This document shows positions 26,601 through 35,494 of a stretch of 55,797 nt of DNA, one piece after another. Every line of letters starts with the position of its first letter. Within the stretch, counting starts at the first letter, position 1. This stretch comes from Ideonella sp. (GTDB taxonomy: Bacteria > Pseudomonadota > Gammaproteobacteria > Burkholderiales > Burkholderiaceae_C). The stretch is from positions 1-55,797 of the forward strand of contig JALOSQ010000005.1 of NCBI GenBank assembly GCA_025458335.1, written 5' to 3'. The notes below the pieces were generated by a model. It did no database searches and had not been told where the DNA came from. It was given only the letters and a program-made list of their open reading frames with translations. Position numbers and translations under genes: made by a program.

Positions 26601-27175
26601 GGGTCTCGGCGCACCTCGGCGTGGAAACGCCGAAGCACCTCGCGCCGGTGCTCGGCATAGTCCTCGAAGAACGTGGGTTCGGGCGGCAGTCCGGCCTCCT
26701 CGAGCAGGCCCCACGGCGCGCTGCGCACCAGCTGGCCGAACCAGCCGTGGAAGGTCCGGATCTCGACGCCCTGCCCCGAGCGCAGCAGGCGCTCGCGCAG
26801 GGAGCCCAGTGGGGCCGCGGCGCTTGCCGCCTGCTCGGGGTCCATTCCGCGCTCGACCAGCGCCCGCGTGCGTTCGTCGGGCGTGCTGCGCAGGTCGCTG
26901 AAGGCCTCGAGCCACTCCTCGAGGCGGTCGCGCACCTCTCCGGCGGCCTTGCGCGTGAAGGTGATGGCGAGCAACTCCTGCGGCTGTGCGCCGTCGACGA
27001 GCGCGCGCAGCAACCGCGAGACGAGCATCCAGGTCTTGCCCGCGCCAGCGCAGGCCTCGACCACGACCGACCGCTTCGGGTCGCAAGCCGCAGCGTAGAA
27101 GGTCGCCGGATCGACCTCGGTCCCGTCGATGCGCAGGGCCGGCGGTCGGGCGGCGAGTGGGTCCTGGAGGGTCAC
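23684..27175 (-). CDS. addA: AddA-type helicase-nuclease (UvrD/RecB family)
   Basis: One subunit of a RecBCD-like double-strand-break processing enzyme. The protein of about 1163 aa has superfamily 1A helicase motifs: ACAGAGKT (41-48), a motif II DEFQDTSPVQW, GDPKQSIYRFRRAE, TIHGAKGLEADAVFVMD and YVAMTRAKHRL. The last 160 residues contain a RecB-type nuclease, with HRALQWW, GRPGRIDRL and WVLDYKLD. A GTG at 27175 was chosen because it begins just after the addB stop and matches the MTLQDPLAARP start expected; an ATG at 27217 would overlap addB by 35 nt. The 129-bp gap to the HDOD gene shows no clear terminator. Confidence 0.88.
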   Translation of the reverse strand: MTLQDPLAARPPALRIDGTEVDPATFYAAACDPKRSVVVEACAGAGKTWMLVSRLLRALVDGAQPQELLAITFTRKAAGEVRDRLEEWLEAFSDLRSTPDERTRALVERGMDPEQAASAAAPLGSLRERLLRSGQGVEIRTFHGWFGQLVRSAPWGLLEEAGLPPEPTFFEDYAEHRREVLRRFHAEVRRDPDLAADRDAIVAARGRSALERWLDAVIERRLEIELADEAGCLVASVAPAMLLEPGDHRAAPSDLLLRPDAEAIFGALCCTLESSPAKLARTAGEEVSLALTLSEGPQRLSALRKALLTQSGQTRKAVAEAVAAAGGADAEALDLLARVDTAEEQHLAHLEHMRMVRLARVLLRVYRDYKHRRGLADLDDLERAALVLLRDSAHSGWMHERLDLRVSQVLIDEFQDTSPVQWHAIHAWLEGYAGAGGGASGLRPPGVFVVGDPKQSIYRFRRAEPRVFEAASQFVVHALGGRRLSCDHTRRNAPAVLAAVNAVFSGLQADGRFEGFRPHTTSVGPPAPAVPSAVDADVDTVPEVARLPVAPRATGGSEAVEDVDAHAPGERPAWRDSLVEARDAVQVHRRTAEARGVATAISALLTAREGPGIEPGRILVLARTRAPLGHLAGALRELGVPHAPAEDLHLDESTEVQDLLALLDVLVSPGQDLSLARALRSPMFGLDDDELQRVAQPVLDGRAPTWWAALMNLPDPSPAMERARGLLAEWQAAAARWPPHDLLERVVAQGEYRERLAAVVPDSERATALAAVQGLLETSLRLGGARYATPYGFVRALRRQAVALAVPAVTGAVRLMTIHGAKGLEADAVFVMDADPAAPPADGPGVLVDWPVDAAAPTCCAFVSAASRVPPSLRALRDAEMAARGREELNGLYVAMTRAKHRLVFSATVPHRPSTQRWWPLVEPVCAPWTPGPRPSEAARAEGPLHAPGPGALTTGAGFRSEDPATPDAPVTLWVLPAAVTAVGSRPAAPAGNSPVEDEPARRAARRVGLAVHRALQWWFAPVGGGPVDSERDRAATDALVRRAAREFGADPGAVARIVHRIVERPELRVFFDPGCLAWAANEVAVPVDGRPGRIDRLVQLVMPAPGRTVWWVLDYKLDPDPVRQPVYRAQLEAYRRAVECLQPGEVVRAAFITSEGALVELT

Positions 27176-27182
27176 GTCGAGG

Positions 27183-30047
27183 TCACGTCGAGGCTGCCAG
27201 CGTCCCCTGGCGGGCATGGTCGCGCCGGCACAGGCCTCGGGCCGCGCAACGCTCGCACGCCGCACCCTCGCCGAGCGCGCGCGCCGGGGCGCCGTCGCGC
27301 AGCCGGCGCAGGTCGTGGCCCAGGGCCGCGAGGTAGGCCTCCGCGTCCGGGCCGATGTCGGCGTGTCGGTGCAGGCCGATCCCTTGCGTGTCGTCCAGCG
27401 CCACGTATCCCGCTTCCCATCGATCAGGCTCGCCGGGCGGGGGTAGCCAGTCCCGCGCAGCGTCTGGCAATGCGTGGCGCAACAAGGCGGCGTAGAACAG
27501 CAGCTGGGTGTCTTCGGCGGGGGCGCGCACACGCTCGCGAAGGCGCTGTGAGGAGGTGACCTTGTAGTCCAGGATGGCGATGCGATCTTCGCCCGACCGG
27601 CGATCGATCCGGTCCAGCCGACCGTGCAGCACGATCGGTGCACAGGCGACCGGCGCCGCCTCCAGCGACACCTCGCCATCCTGCCAGGTCCAGCCTTCGG
27701 ACTCGCGGCGCAGCCACCAGTCGACGTACCGTTCGGCAAACGGCACGAGGCCGGCCTCGAAGAGCGCGAACTCGTCCGGGTCGCAGCGCAGCGCCGCAAG
27801 GCCGGCGCGGCCGAGGTCGACGAGGCGCGCCACCCGTTCGGGCCGGGTCTCTCCCGGCGGGGCTTCCCGGTGAAGACGATCCAGCACGCCGTGCAGCCAC
27901 TCCCCGAACACACGGCGGTCCGGCGGCTCGTCCAGTTCGTCGACCTCACGCAGGCGCAGCAGCACCTGCACATGAAAGCGATACGGGCACTCGCGCAGCG
28001 CTGCGGCCTGCGTGGCGCTGAGCCGCGCCGGCCAGGGCACGCGCACCACGGCCTGCCCACGACCTTGCGGTCGTCGCTCGAGGGTCCTGCGCTCGAGCGG
28101 TTCCGGGATCGCCGGCAGCGGTCCGCGACCGGCACGCTCGTGGGCCAGGGCCAGGCGTTGCACCAGGGGGCTGGCACCCAGGCGCTCGCCGCCATCCTGG
28201 CGTCGCCAGAGCACCGTCACGGACGGGGCGGCGATCGCCCAGGCAAAGGCCCAGGCCTCCCGGAGCATCGCCTCGCGCCGGCACGGCAGACCGAGCGCCT
28301 GCGCCACCCCGTCGTCGAGCAGAGGAGAAGGGCGCGGCGCCGCCCCCAGGTGCCGGTGGTCGCCGCCAGGCATCACGACCGCTGCGAACGGGTGCATCGG
28401 CATGACCGAAAGTGGGACGATCACGACGTCCGCCGCGCCGCCCGCCTCTGGATAGAACGACGAGGCCTCGAGGGTCGCGTCGACCCAGGCCACGAACTCG
28501 CGTTCGCCGAACGACTCGTCCTGCGCAGCAGCACCGAGGTCGCGCAAGCGTCCGGGATCGTCCAGGGCCAGGGCCTGCAGCACGGCGCGACCGGCCTCGT
28601 CGTGCTCGAGCCGATCGAGCAGGCCGCACGCCGTCAGGGTCGCCCTCAGCCGCTCGAGCCAGGTCCCCACGGCCACGGTGTGCGCCGTCGACACCCATGA
28701 CGACCACGCCAGGCGCGCGTCTCGCAGCGCCCCCCAGGCCGAGCAACCGTCGGGCTCCTCGCCAGCTGGCCGGACCGCCGACGCCGTTGCGCGCGGGTCC
28801 CGGACGCCGACGTCGGTCGCGTGAACAGCCGCACCCGCCTGGTCGAGCCGTCGCCATCCGGCGCGACGCCACCGCGACTCGAGTGCACGGTGCGAGCCGG
28901 GATCGGCGCCCAGGTGCTTCAGCGCGTCCAGCCCGTCGTCGGTCGTTGCCTCCGGACGCAGGGCGCGCAGCCAGGCCAGCACCGAGGCGGCTGCCCGCGA
29001 CGTCGACAGTCGCCAGCCCGACGCATCGTGTACCGGGACGCCGTGATTGGCGAGCATCGCGTGCACGCGACGGACGACCAGCCGGTCCGTCGCCACCAGG
29101 GCCACCGGCACATGGCCCGCGGCGCGCTCCTGAAGCACGCGGGCTGCGGCCCAGAGCGCCTCCTGCTCGAGGTCGTCCGCAGCGCCGGCGACGACCACGG
29201 CGGTGGCGCCCAGCCCATCGAGGTCCGGCTCCGGGCCCGGGTCCGTCACGGCGCCCGGCGTCGTCGGAGCCACGGGCACTCCGCCGGCGGGCCTCGGCGG
29301 GCCCGGCGTCGAGACCGCGCCGGGGACGAGGTCGATGGTCAGCACCGGGCACCCCGCTTCGGCCGCCAGCGCCGTCGCCAGGGGATCGGCGATGCCCGAT
29401 CGCACGATGACCCAGGCGCCAGGTCGCCATGCGTGCAGCGCATCCACCGGCAACGGTGCAGCCTCGCGGGCCCACTCGAGGGCCAACCGGGCCAGCTGGG
29501 ACTCCATCGCGGGCTCCGACGCCGATCGGGTCCCGAGGCGACGCGCGACGTCGTCCCAGAACGCCGGCCGGGCGTCTGGCCGTCGGGTCGCGGCCGCGCG
29601 CACCAGCGCGCGTGCCAGGGCGCCGACGTGTGACGCCGCCAACGCGAGCGTGCGCTCATCGCGACGGATCGAGATCGGCAGGCCCGCTGCCGTCCTGATC
29701 CGTTGGCGCGCCTCCAGTCGATCGGCTAACGCATCCATGCCCAGCGCTGGCACAGCTCCGGGCGTGGGCGGCGCCAGGTCGGCGCCCATGGCCAGCGGTG
29801 TGTCGATGCGCGGCATCCAGCCGCCGCGTCGCGCCCATGCGTTGCGCAAGGCGGCCGCGTGCGCCGCCGCAGGCACCAGCACGGCGGCATCGCGCCAGCC
29901 GACGCCGACCGTTTCCCCCCAGGCAAGTGCCTCGCCGACCACCTGGTCCCAGGCGGCGTCGACCCGGTCACTGCCGCCGGGCACCAGGATGCGCAGGGGC
30001 GAGTCCGGCGTCTCCTCGGGCCGTGTGCGAAGATCCGGGTCCGTCAC
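27183..30047 (-). CDS. addB: AddB-type nuclease subunit (PD-(D/E)XK family)
   Basis: Partner of AddA in break resection. The 954-aa protein shows no Walker A motif at its N-terminus, where the [13 protein letters not shown] region stands, so its helicase-like core is probably inactive. The C-terminal nuclease has GRLDRID followed by [11 protein letters not shown]. Four cysteines fit the iron-sulfur staple of AddB enzymes: one in LRECPYRFH and three in [10 protein letters not shown]. The start is GTG at 30047, and the gap to the divergent trxA is 54 bp. addA begins 7 bp after the stop, so the two are one operon. The N-terminal half is poorly conserved and rich in Ala and Pro. Confidence 0.85.
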   Translation of the reverse strand: MTDPDLRTRPEETPDSPLRILVPGGSDRVDAAWDQVVGEALAWGETVGVGWRDAAVLVPAAAHAAALRNAWARRGGWMPRIDTPLAMGADLAPPTPGAVPALGMDALADRLEARQRIRTAAGLPISIRRDERTLALAASHVGALARALVRAAATRRPDARPAFWDDVARRLGTRSASEPAMESQLARLALEWAREAAPLPVDALHAWRPGAWVIVRSGIADPLATALAAEAGCPVLTIDLVPGAVSTPGPPRPAGGVPVAPTTPGAVTDPGPEPDLDGLGATAVVVAGAADDLEQEALWAAARVLQERAAGHVPVALVATDRLVVRRVHAMLANHGVPVHDASGWRLSTSRAAASVLAWLRALRPEATTDDGLDALKHLGADPGSHRALESRWRRAGWRRLDQAGAAVHATDVGVRDPRATASAVRPAGEEPDGCSAWGALRDARLAWSSWVSTAHTVAVGTWLERLRATLTACGLLDRLEHDEAGRAVLQALALDDPGRLRDLGAAAQDESFGEREFVAWVDATLEASSFYPEAGGAADVVIVPLSVMPMHPFAAVVMPGGDHRHLGAAPRPSPLLDDGVAQALGLPCRREAMLREAWAFAWAIAAPSVTVLWRRQDGGERLGASPLVQRLALAHERAGRGPLPAIPEPLERRTLERRPQGRGQAVVRVPWPARLSATQAAALRECPYRFHVQVLLRLREVDELDEPPDRRVFGEWLHGVLDRLHREAPPGETRPERVARLVDLGRAGLAALRCDPDEFALFEAGLVPFAERYVDWWLRRESEGWTWQDGEVSLEAAPVACAPIVLHGRLDRIDRRSGEDRIAILDYKVTSSQRLRERVRAPAEDTQLLFYAALLRHALPDAARDWLPPPGEPDRWEAGYVALDDTQGIGLHRHADIGPDAEAYLAALGHDLRRLRDGAPARALGEGAACERCAARGLCRRDHARQGTLAAST

Positions 30048-30101
30048 CGTGGGACCCGGCCTGCCGGACGCCCGTGCGAACGGCTTTGCAAGGAATCAGC
30101 C

Positions 30102-30431
30102 ATGAGCAACCCCCTGATCAAGCACGTCTCGGACGCGACGTTCGATGCCGATGTGCTCAAGTCCGACAAGCCCGTCCTGGTCGACTACTGGGCCGAGTGG
30201 TGCGGCCCATGCAAGATGATCGCGCCGATCCTCGACGAAGTCTCCAAGGATTACGATGGGCGCGTGCAGATCGCGAAGATGAACGTCGACGAGAACCGTG
30301 ACGTCCCGGCCAAGATGGGCATCCGCGGGATCCCGACCCTGATGCTCTTCAAGGGCGGACAGCTCGCCGCCACGAAGGTCGGCGCGCTCTCCAAGGCCCA
30401 GTTGACCGCCTTCCTCGACGGCAACCTATAA
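30102..30431 (+). CDS. trxA: Thioredoxin 1
   Basis: Small dithiol reductant for ribonucleotide reductase and other cytosolic enzymes. The 109-aa protein has the active-site [13 protein letters not shown] and the conserved [12 protein letters not shown] cis-proline loop. AAGGA lies 7-8 bases before the ATG. It is divergent from addB, and rho follows on the same strand, the trxA-rho order also found in E. coli. The final codons overlap a TATAAT that probably starts the rho transcript. Confidence 0.97.
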   Translation: MSNPLIKHVSDATFDADVLKSDKPVLVDYWAEWCGPCKMIAPILDEVSKDYDGRVQIAKMNVDENRDVPAKMGIRGIPTLMLFKGGQLAATKVGALSKAQLTAFLDGNL

Positions 30432-30464
30432 TCTGCCATCGGCTGCGGGCGATGATCCCGCAGC
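30427..30464 (+). promoter_or_regulatory. Promoter and 5' hairpin of the rho leader
   Basis: TATAAT (30427-30432) spans the end of trxA. Transcription from it would begin near 30439 and would at once enter a perfect 8-bp hairpin, GCTGCGGG (30442-30449) with CCCGCAGC (30457-30464), loop CGATGAT. About 230 nt of leader then precede the rho ATG. Rho is autoregulated through a long leader in E. coli, so this could be a control region; it could also end some trxA transcripts. I see no supported gene in 30465-30671. Confidence 0.45.
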
Positions 30465-30671
30465 GATCCGGATGCAGGAGCAGGCGATCGTCGCCGAGCA
30501 CTCATCTGGCCGCGGTGCCCGAACGAGCGGCACCGGTCCTCCCCAAGCGCTTCGTCCCGACCTGGCCTCGCCGGCGGCTGCATGGCCTCTGCAAGACAGG
30601 TCGTGCGGCGGCCGGCTCTGGCCCGCACGTTCCGCCACGTCGGCGCGGACCCTCAGCGATCTCCCCCCGCC

Positions 30672-30980
30672 ATGCACCTGTCCGAACTGAAGGCCCTCCA
30701 CGTCTCCGAACTCATCAAGATGGGCGAGGCGCTGGAGATCGACAACGTCGCGCGCCTGCGCAAGCAGGAGCTGATGTTCGCGATCATGAAGAAGCGCGCC
30801 AAGGCCGGCCATGAAGAAGCGCGCCAAGGCCGGCGAGCAGGTCTTCGGCGACGGCGTGCTCGAGGTATTGCCCGACGGCTTCGGATTCCTGCGCGCGCCC
30901 GACGCGAGCTACATGGCGTCGACCGACGACATCTACCTGTCGCCGAGCCAGATCCGCCGCTTCAACCTGCACACCGGTGA
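30672..30980 (+). pseudogene. rho: N-terminal fragment of rho, frameshifted by a duplication
   Basis: Begins with the normal Rho N-terminus, MHLSELKALHVSELIKMGEA, and reads correctly through [11 protein letters not shown] (the helical Rho_N subdomain). A 25-bp tandem duplication then shifts the frame, and unrelated Arg-rich residues run to a stop at 30980. The rest of Rho continues in another frame from 30811. Removing one copy of the duplication restores a single full-length rho from 30672 to 31959, about 420 residues, as in other bacteria. Confidence 0.85.
30785..30834 (+). repeat. Exact 25-bp tandem duplication inside rho
   Basis: Two identical adjacent 25-bp units (30785-30809 and 30810-30834), each starting CATGAAGAAGCG and ending AAGGCCGGC. 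Because 25 is not a multiple of three it shifts the frame by one. The second unit supplies an ATG at 30811 in frame with the rest of Rho. Confidence 0.95.
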
Positions 30981-31959
30981 CATGGTGGAGGGCGAGGTGC
31001 GGGTGCCGAAGGACGGCGAGCGCTACTTCGCGCTGGTCAAGGTCGACCGCGTCAACGGCCTGACGCCCGAGGAGAGCAAGCACAAGATCATGTTCGAGAA
31101 CCTGACACCGCTGTTCCCGAAGGAACAGTTCAGGCTCGAGCGCGACATCAAGAGCGACGAGAACATCACCAGCCGCATCATCGACCTGATCGCGCCGATC
31201 GGCAAAGGCCAGCGAGCGCTGCTGGTGGCGCAGCCCAAGACCGGCAAGACGGTGATGATGCAGCACCTGGCCCACGCGATCGTGGCCAACTACCCCGAGG
31301 TGCACCTGATCGTCCTGAACGTGGACGAGCGCCCCGAGGAAGTGACCGAGATGCAGCGGACCATCCGCGGCGAGGTCATCAGTTCGACCTTCGACGAGCC
31401 GGCGGCGCGCCACGTGCAGGTGGCCGAGATGGTCATTGAGCGCGCCAAGCGACTCGTCGAGCTCAAGAAGGACGTGGTGATCCTGCTCGACTCGATTACC
31501 CGCCTGGCCCGGGCCTACAACAACGTGCTGCCATCCTCGGGCAAGGTCTTGACCGGCGGCGTCGACGCCAACGCGCTGCAGCGCCCCAAGCGCTTCTTCG
31601 GCGCGGCGCGCAACATCGAGGAAGGCGGGTCCCTGACCATCATCGGCACCGCGCTGATCGACACCGGCAGCCGGATGGACGAGGTGATCTACGAGGAGTT
31701 CAAGGGCACCGGCAACTGCGAGATCCACCTGGACCGTCGCATGGCCGAGAAGCGCGTCTACCCGGCCATCCTGATCAACAAGTCGGGCACCCGGCGCGAG
31801 GAACTGCTCTTCAAGCCGGAGATCCTCCAGAAGACCTGGATCCTGCGCAAGCTCCTGTACTCCATGGACGAGATCGAGGCGATGGAGTTCGTGCTCGACA
31901 AGATGAAGGCCACCAAGAGCAACCTCGATTTCTTCGACATGATGCGCAGGGGCGGCTGA
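30811..31959 (+). CDS. rho: Transcription termination factor Rho, main part
   Basis: Hexameric RNA-dependent ATPase that ends transcription. This 382-aa frame contains the cold-shock-like RNA-binding domain ([29 protein letters not shown]), the P-loop [20 protein letters not shown], the [16 protein letters not shown] Walker B and the Q-loop and R-loop region [13 protein letters not shown]. It lacks the first 46 residues of normal Rho, which are encoded upstream out of frame. ATG 30811 lies in the second copy of a 25-bp duplication, and AAGG lies about 7 bases before it, so re-initiation is possible. If the duplication is real, the cell would make a Rho without its N-terminal helical subdomain. 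The ATPase part looks intact. Confidence 0.9.
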   Translation: MKKRAKAGEQVFGDGVLEVLPDGFGFLRAPDASYMASTDDIYLSPSQIRRFNLHTGDMVEGEVRVPKDGERYFALVKVDRVNGLTPEESKHKIMFENLTPLFPKEQFRLERDIKSDENITSRIIDLIAPIGKGQRALLVAQPKTGKTVMMQHLAHAIVANYPEVHLIVLNVDERPEEVTEMQRTIRGEVISSTFDEPAARHVQVAEMVIERAKRLVELKKDVVILLDSITRLARAYNNVLPSSGKVLTGGVDANALQRPKRFFGAARNIEEGGSLTIIGTALIDTGSRMDEVIYEEFKGTGNCEIHLDRRMAEKRVYPAILINKSGTRREELLFKPEILQKTWILRKLLYSMDEIEAMEFVLDKMKATKSNLDFFDMMRRGG

Positions 31960-31961
31960 AC

Positions 31962-31967
31962 TACAAT
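31962..31967 (+). promoter_or_regulatory. Putative -10 box for rpmE2
   Basis: TACAAT sits just after the rho stop and about 70 nt before the L31 start. No convincing -35 was found. Confidence 0.35.
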
Positions 31968-32038
31968 ATCGGGCTTTGCCCCCGGAAAGTGCGCCTGCCC
32001 TTCGGCGTGGCGTGGCTCCCGAACCGAGCGAGAACCCC

Positions 32039-32302
32039 ATGAAAGACGGCATCCACCCCAACTATCGCGACGTCTGCTTCGTCGATCTGTCCAACGGTTT
32101 CAAGTTCGTGACGCGCTCGTGCGCGCCGACGCGGGAGACCATCAAGATGGAGGACGGCCGCGAGTTGCCGCTGTTCAAGCTCGAGACCACGAGCGAATCG
32201 CACCCGTTCTACACCGGCACCCAGAAGACCGTGGACTCCCTGGGTGGCCGGGTCGAGAAGTTCCGCAACAAGTTCGCGAAGGTCGGCGTCGGCAGGAAGT
32301 GA
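32039..32302 (+). CDS. rpmE2: 50S ribosomal protein L31, type B
   Basis: Large-subunit ribosomal protein, 87 aa. [20 protein letters not shown], then FVTRSCAP and SHPFYTG, ending with VEKFRNKF, match the type B form, which lacks the zinc-binding CxxC pair. The start was placed at 32039 because homologues begin MKxGIHP; the longer in-frame start at 31976 adds unrelated residues. A strong intrinsic terminator follows. Type B L31 downstream of rho is common in betaproteobacteria. Confidence 0.95.
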   Translation: MKDGIHPNYRDVCFVDLSNGFKFVTRSCAPTRETIKMEDGRELPLFKLETTSESHPFYTGTQKTVDSLGGRVEKFRNKFAKVGVGRK

Positions 32303-32322
32303 CGGCCTGGGCGACCAACTCG

Positions 32323-32354
32323 AAGGGCAGCCCGAGCGGCTGCCCTTTGTTCTT
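32323..32354 (+). terminator. Rho-independent terminator after rpmE2
   Basis: Perfect 10-bp stem AAGGGCAGCC (32323-32332) with GGCTGCCCTT (32338-32347), 5-nt loop CGAGC, followed by the T-rich TTTGTTCTT. It is the clearest intrinsic terminator in the window. Confidence 0.9.
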
Positions 32355-32413
32355 GAGGAAACCGCCACCCGGCCATCGCCCGGCGCCGATGCTGCGCTGA
32401 CGCCGCGCCCGTG

Positions 32414-34090
32414 ATGACGCCGAAGGCCACCAGCCCCGCCCTCGTGTCGCGCCAGGCGGCCACGCGCCTGCCGCGCGTCGCCCTCCTGCTCTTCTGTGCG
32501 GCCTACGTGCTGCCCGGGCTGTTCGGTCGCGATCCCTGGCGCAGCGCCGACGCCACCGCCTTCGGGTTCATGGCGAATCTGGCCGAGGGCAGCGCGTCGT
32601 GGCTCGATCCGACCATCGGTGGCCTGCCCGGTGACGGCGCCCTGTTGCCGTACTGGATCGGCGCCCTTTCGATCATGGCGCTCGGCGACCTGCTTGGCGC
32701 GCCGCTGGCCGCTCGTCTGCCGTTTGCGCTCCTGATGCTCGTGGTGTTGTCGTTCACGTGGTACGCGTGCTACCACCTGGCGCGTACCGAGGCTGCCCAG
32801 CCGTTGCCCTTCGCGTTCGGGGGCGAGGCCGACCCGGTCGACTACTCGCGCGCCGTGGCCGACGGCGCCGTCCTGGCGCTCATCGCCACGCTGGGCCTGC
32901 TGCAACTCGGTCACGAGACGACGCCCGAACTCGTCCAGCTCGGAGCGGTGACGGCCGTGCTGTACGCCCTGGCCGCCTGCCCCTTCCGACGGTGGGAGCC
33001 GCGCATCGCGATCGTGCTCGGGCTGCTGGCCCTTGCGGCCAGTGCCGCCCCCACCGTGGCCCTGGCGCTTGGGGTCGCGGGCAGCATCGTCTGCATGCGC
33101 TCTGCCTACCAGCCGACACGCCAGTTCGTGCCATGGGTCGTCGGCGCGACGCTGGCGGCAGCGCTCCTGGCGACGACCCTGGGCGTGTGGACCTGGCGCC
33201 TCCAGCCGCTCGACTCGCCGGAGGACCTTCTGCGCACCGCACGCCTGTTCGCCTGGTTTGCCTGGCCGACCTTGCCGCTCGCGGCCTGGACCCTGTGGCG
33301 ATGGCGCGCCCATTGGCTCAAGCGACACATCGCCGTGCCGCTGACCTGCGCCTCGGTCGCCATCGTGACCAGCCTGGCCGTTGGCGGGTACGACCGCGCC
33401 CTGTTGCTGGCGCTGCCCGCGCTCGCGGTGCTTGCCGCCTTCGCGCTGCCGACGCTGCGGCGCAGCGCCTCCGCCGCGATCGACTGGTTCTCGGTGTTCT
33501 TCTTCAGTGCCTGCGCGATCGTGGTGTGGGTCGTCTACGTCGCCATGCAGACCGGATGGCCGAGCGCGCCCGCGAACAACGTGCGCCGGCTCGCGCCCGG
33601 CTTCGAGCCGTCGTTCTCGTGGATCGCCCTCGTGGCCGCGGCCGCAGCCACACTCGCGTGGCTCGGGCTCGTTCACTGGCGCACCGGTCGCCAGCGACAC
33701 CCCTTGTGGAAGAGCATGGTCCTGCCGGCCAGCGGAGTCGCCTTGTGCTGGACCCTGCTGATGAGCCTGTGGCTGCCCCTGCTCGACCACGCCCGCAGCT
33801 TCCGGCCCCTGGTCGAACTTCTCCAGCCGCACCTGGATGGCAGCACGTGCGTCGTGGCCGAAGGCACCCCTCGCGCGCTGCAGGCATCGCTCGAGCATTT
33901 CGCCGGCCTTGAAGTCGTGGCCGGTCCGATGTCACCGCGCAAGCCGGCCTGCGACGTCCGACTGCTGTGGCTCACCCGTCAGCAGGCCACGCCTGCGACA
34001 GCGCCCGATTGGACCGAGGTCGCCGTCGTTCGCCACCCGAGCGACCGGGACAACCGGGTCCTGGTGTGGCGCCGCGCCGCACCGCCCTGA
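32414..34090 (+). CDS. GT-C type membrane glycosyltransferase (ArnT-like)
   Basis: A 558-aa protein with about a dozen hydrophobic segments, resembling the polyprenyl-phosphate-dependent GT-C/PMT family. The acidic motif FGRDPWRSADATAFG in the first external loop (about residues 37-51) is where such enzymes keep their catalytic Asp. The final 130 residues form a soluble domain. The donor and acceptor are unknown; ArnT-like modification of lipid A or a cell-surface glycan is possible. ATG 32414 is used; a GTG immediately before it (32411) would add one residue. Upstream is the rpmE2 terminator, and downstream glmM is convergent (25 bp), so it is probably a single-gene transcript. Confidence 0.75.
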   Translation: MTPKATSPALVSRQAATRLPRVALLLFCAAYVLPGLFGRDPWRSADATAFGFMANLAEGSASWLDPTIGGLPGDGALLPYWIGALSIMALGDLLGAPLAARLPFALLMLVVLSFTWYACYHLARTEAAQPLPFAFGGEADPVDYSRAVADGAVLALIATLGLLQLGHETTPELVQLGAVTAVLYALAACPFRRWEPRIAIVLGLLALAASAAPTVALALGVAGSIVCMRSAYQPTRQFVPWVVGATLAAALLATTLGVWTWRLQPLDSPEDLLRTARLFAWFAWPTLPLAAWTLWRWRAHWLKRHIAVPLTCASVAIVTSLAVGGYDRALLLALPALAVLAAFALPTLRRSASAAIDWFSVFFFSACAIVVWVVYVAMQTGWPSAPANNVRRLAPGFEPSFSWIALVAAAAATLAWLGLVHWRTGRQRHPLWKSMVLPASGVALCWTLLMSLWLPLLDHARSFRPLVELLQPHLDGSTCVVAEGTPRALQASLEHFAGLEVVAGPMSPRKPACDVRLLWLTRQQATPATAPDWTEVAVVRHPSDRDNRVLVWRRAAPP

Positions 34091-34115
34091 AGGCGGGCGA
34101 GCCGCACATGGACGG

Positions 34116-35447
34116 TCAGGCCGGGATCGCCTGAGCAATGCGCTCGGCGCAGCTCCGCGCCAATTCCGCGTCGGGGGCCTCGACCATGACGCGCACGACC
34201 GGCTCGGTCCCCGATGGCCGGATGAGCACACGGCCGCGCGAGCCCAGCCGGGCCTGCGCGTCGGCGATCGCTTCGCGCACGGGCGGGGCTTCCACCCATG
34301 GCGTCCCGGGGGCAAGGCGCACGTTCAGCAGGGTCTGCGGATAGAGCCGCAGGTCGGCCAGGAGCCCGTCCAGCCCGGTGCCGCGCCGGACCAGCGCCTG
34401 CAGCACCTGCAGCGCACTCACGATGCCGTCACCGGTCGTGTGGCAATCGAGGGCCAGCAGGTGCCCCGAGCTCTCGCCGCCAAGCTGCCAGCCGCGGGCA
34501 CTGAGCTCTTCCAGCACGTAGCGATCCCCCACCTTGGCCCTCACGAGCGGGATGTCGCGCTGCCGAAGCGCCACCTCGACCGCCATGTTCGTCATCAGGG
34601 TGCCGACGACGCCCGGGACCGACAGGCCACGCTCGACCCGGTCCATCACCATCGCGTAAAGCAGTTCGTCGCCGTTGTACAGGCGGCCGGCGGCGTCCGC
34701 CATGACGACGCGGTCGGCGTCGCCGTCCAGGGCAATGCCGATGTCGGCCCGGTGCTCGGCCACCGCCGCGACCAGGGCCGCGGGAGCCGTGGCCCCGACA
34801 CCGTCGTTGATGTTGCGGCCGTCTGGCGAGCATCCGATCGTCACCACGTCGGCGCCGAGTTCGTGGAACACCTCCCTCGCCACCTGGTAGGCCGCGCCAT
34901 GCGCCGCGTCGACCACGATCTTCAGGCCCGACAAGGAGAGATCGCCGGGGAAGGTGCCCTTGCAGAACTCGATGTAGCGACCACGGGCGTCCTCGACCCG
35001 GCGGGCCTTGCCGAGGGCATGCGACTCGGCCCAGGCTGGCGGCTGGGCCAGTGCAGCCTCGACGTCGGCCTCCCATCGATCGGGCAGCTTCTCCCCTTTC
35101 GAGGAAAAGAACTTGATGCCGTTGTCGGCGAACGGATTGTGCGATGCACTGATCACGACCCCGAGGCTCAGACGAAGCGCTCGCGTCAGGTAGGCGACGC
35201 CGGGTGTCGGGATCGGGCCGGTCATCAGCACGTCCACACCAGCCGACGAGAAACCCGCCTCCAGGGCCGCCTCGATCATGTAGCCGGAGATCCGCGTGTC
35301 CTTGCCCACGAGCACGACCGGGCGGCGATGCTCGGCCCGCAGGACCCGGCCCACGGCATGCCCGAGGCGCAGGATGAAGTCGGCCGTGATCGGGCCATGC
35401 CCGACCGTGCCGCGTATGCCGTCGGTGCCGAAGAACTGGCGCTGCAT
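34116..35447 (-). CDS. glmM: Phosphoglucosamine mutase
   Basis: Interconverts glucosamine-6-phosphate and glucosamine-1-phosphate on the way to UDP-GlcNAc. The 443-aa protein has [13 protein letters not shown] at the start, the phosphoserine loop [15 protein letters not shown] with Ser102 as in E. coli GlmM, the metal loop [16 protein letters not shown] for sugar binding, and [15 protein letters not shown] for phosphate binding. The ATG at 35447 has GGAG 8 bases upstream; a longer frame overlaps folP. It lies last in the conserved rlmE-ftsH-folP-glmM series. Confidence 0.96.
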   Translation of the reverse strand: MQRQFFGTDGIRGTVGHGPITADFILRLGHAVGRVLRAEHRRPVVLVGKDTRISGYMIEAALEAGFSSAGVDVLMTGPIPTPGVAYLTRALRLSLGVVISASHNPFADNGIKFFSSKGEKLPDRWEADVEAALAQPPAWAESHALGKARRVEDARGRYIEFCKGTFPGDLSLSGLKIVVDAAHGAAYQVAREVFHELGADVVTIGCSPDGRNINDGVGATAPAALVAAVAEHRADIGIALDGDADRVVMADAAGRLYNGDELLYAMVMDRVERGLSVPGVVGTLMTNMAVEVALRQRDIPLVRAKVGDRYVLEELSARGWQLGGESSGHLLALDCHTTGDGIVSALQVLQALVRRGTGLDGLLADLRLYPQTLLNVRLAPGTPWVEAPPVREAIADAQARLGSRGRVLIRPSGTEPVVRVMVEAPDAELARSCAERIAQAIPA

Positions 35448-35494
35448 TTGGTGACTCCTCCAAGGGGCCTCGAGGGCGCCCGGCTCCGATTGTT

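Noticed and set aside
27173-27217. ATG at 27217 as the addA start
   Set aside because: It would overlap addB by 35 nt and add 14 Arg-rich residues; the GTG at 27175 gives the expected N-terminus. It is kept as a possible alternative only.
30452-30690. Small open frames in the rho leader as a leader peptide gene
   Set aside because: The frames are Arg/Pro-rich, have no good ribosome binding site and match no known peptide, so I cannot support a gene.
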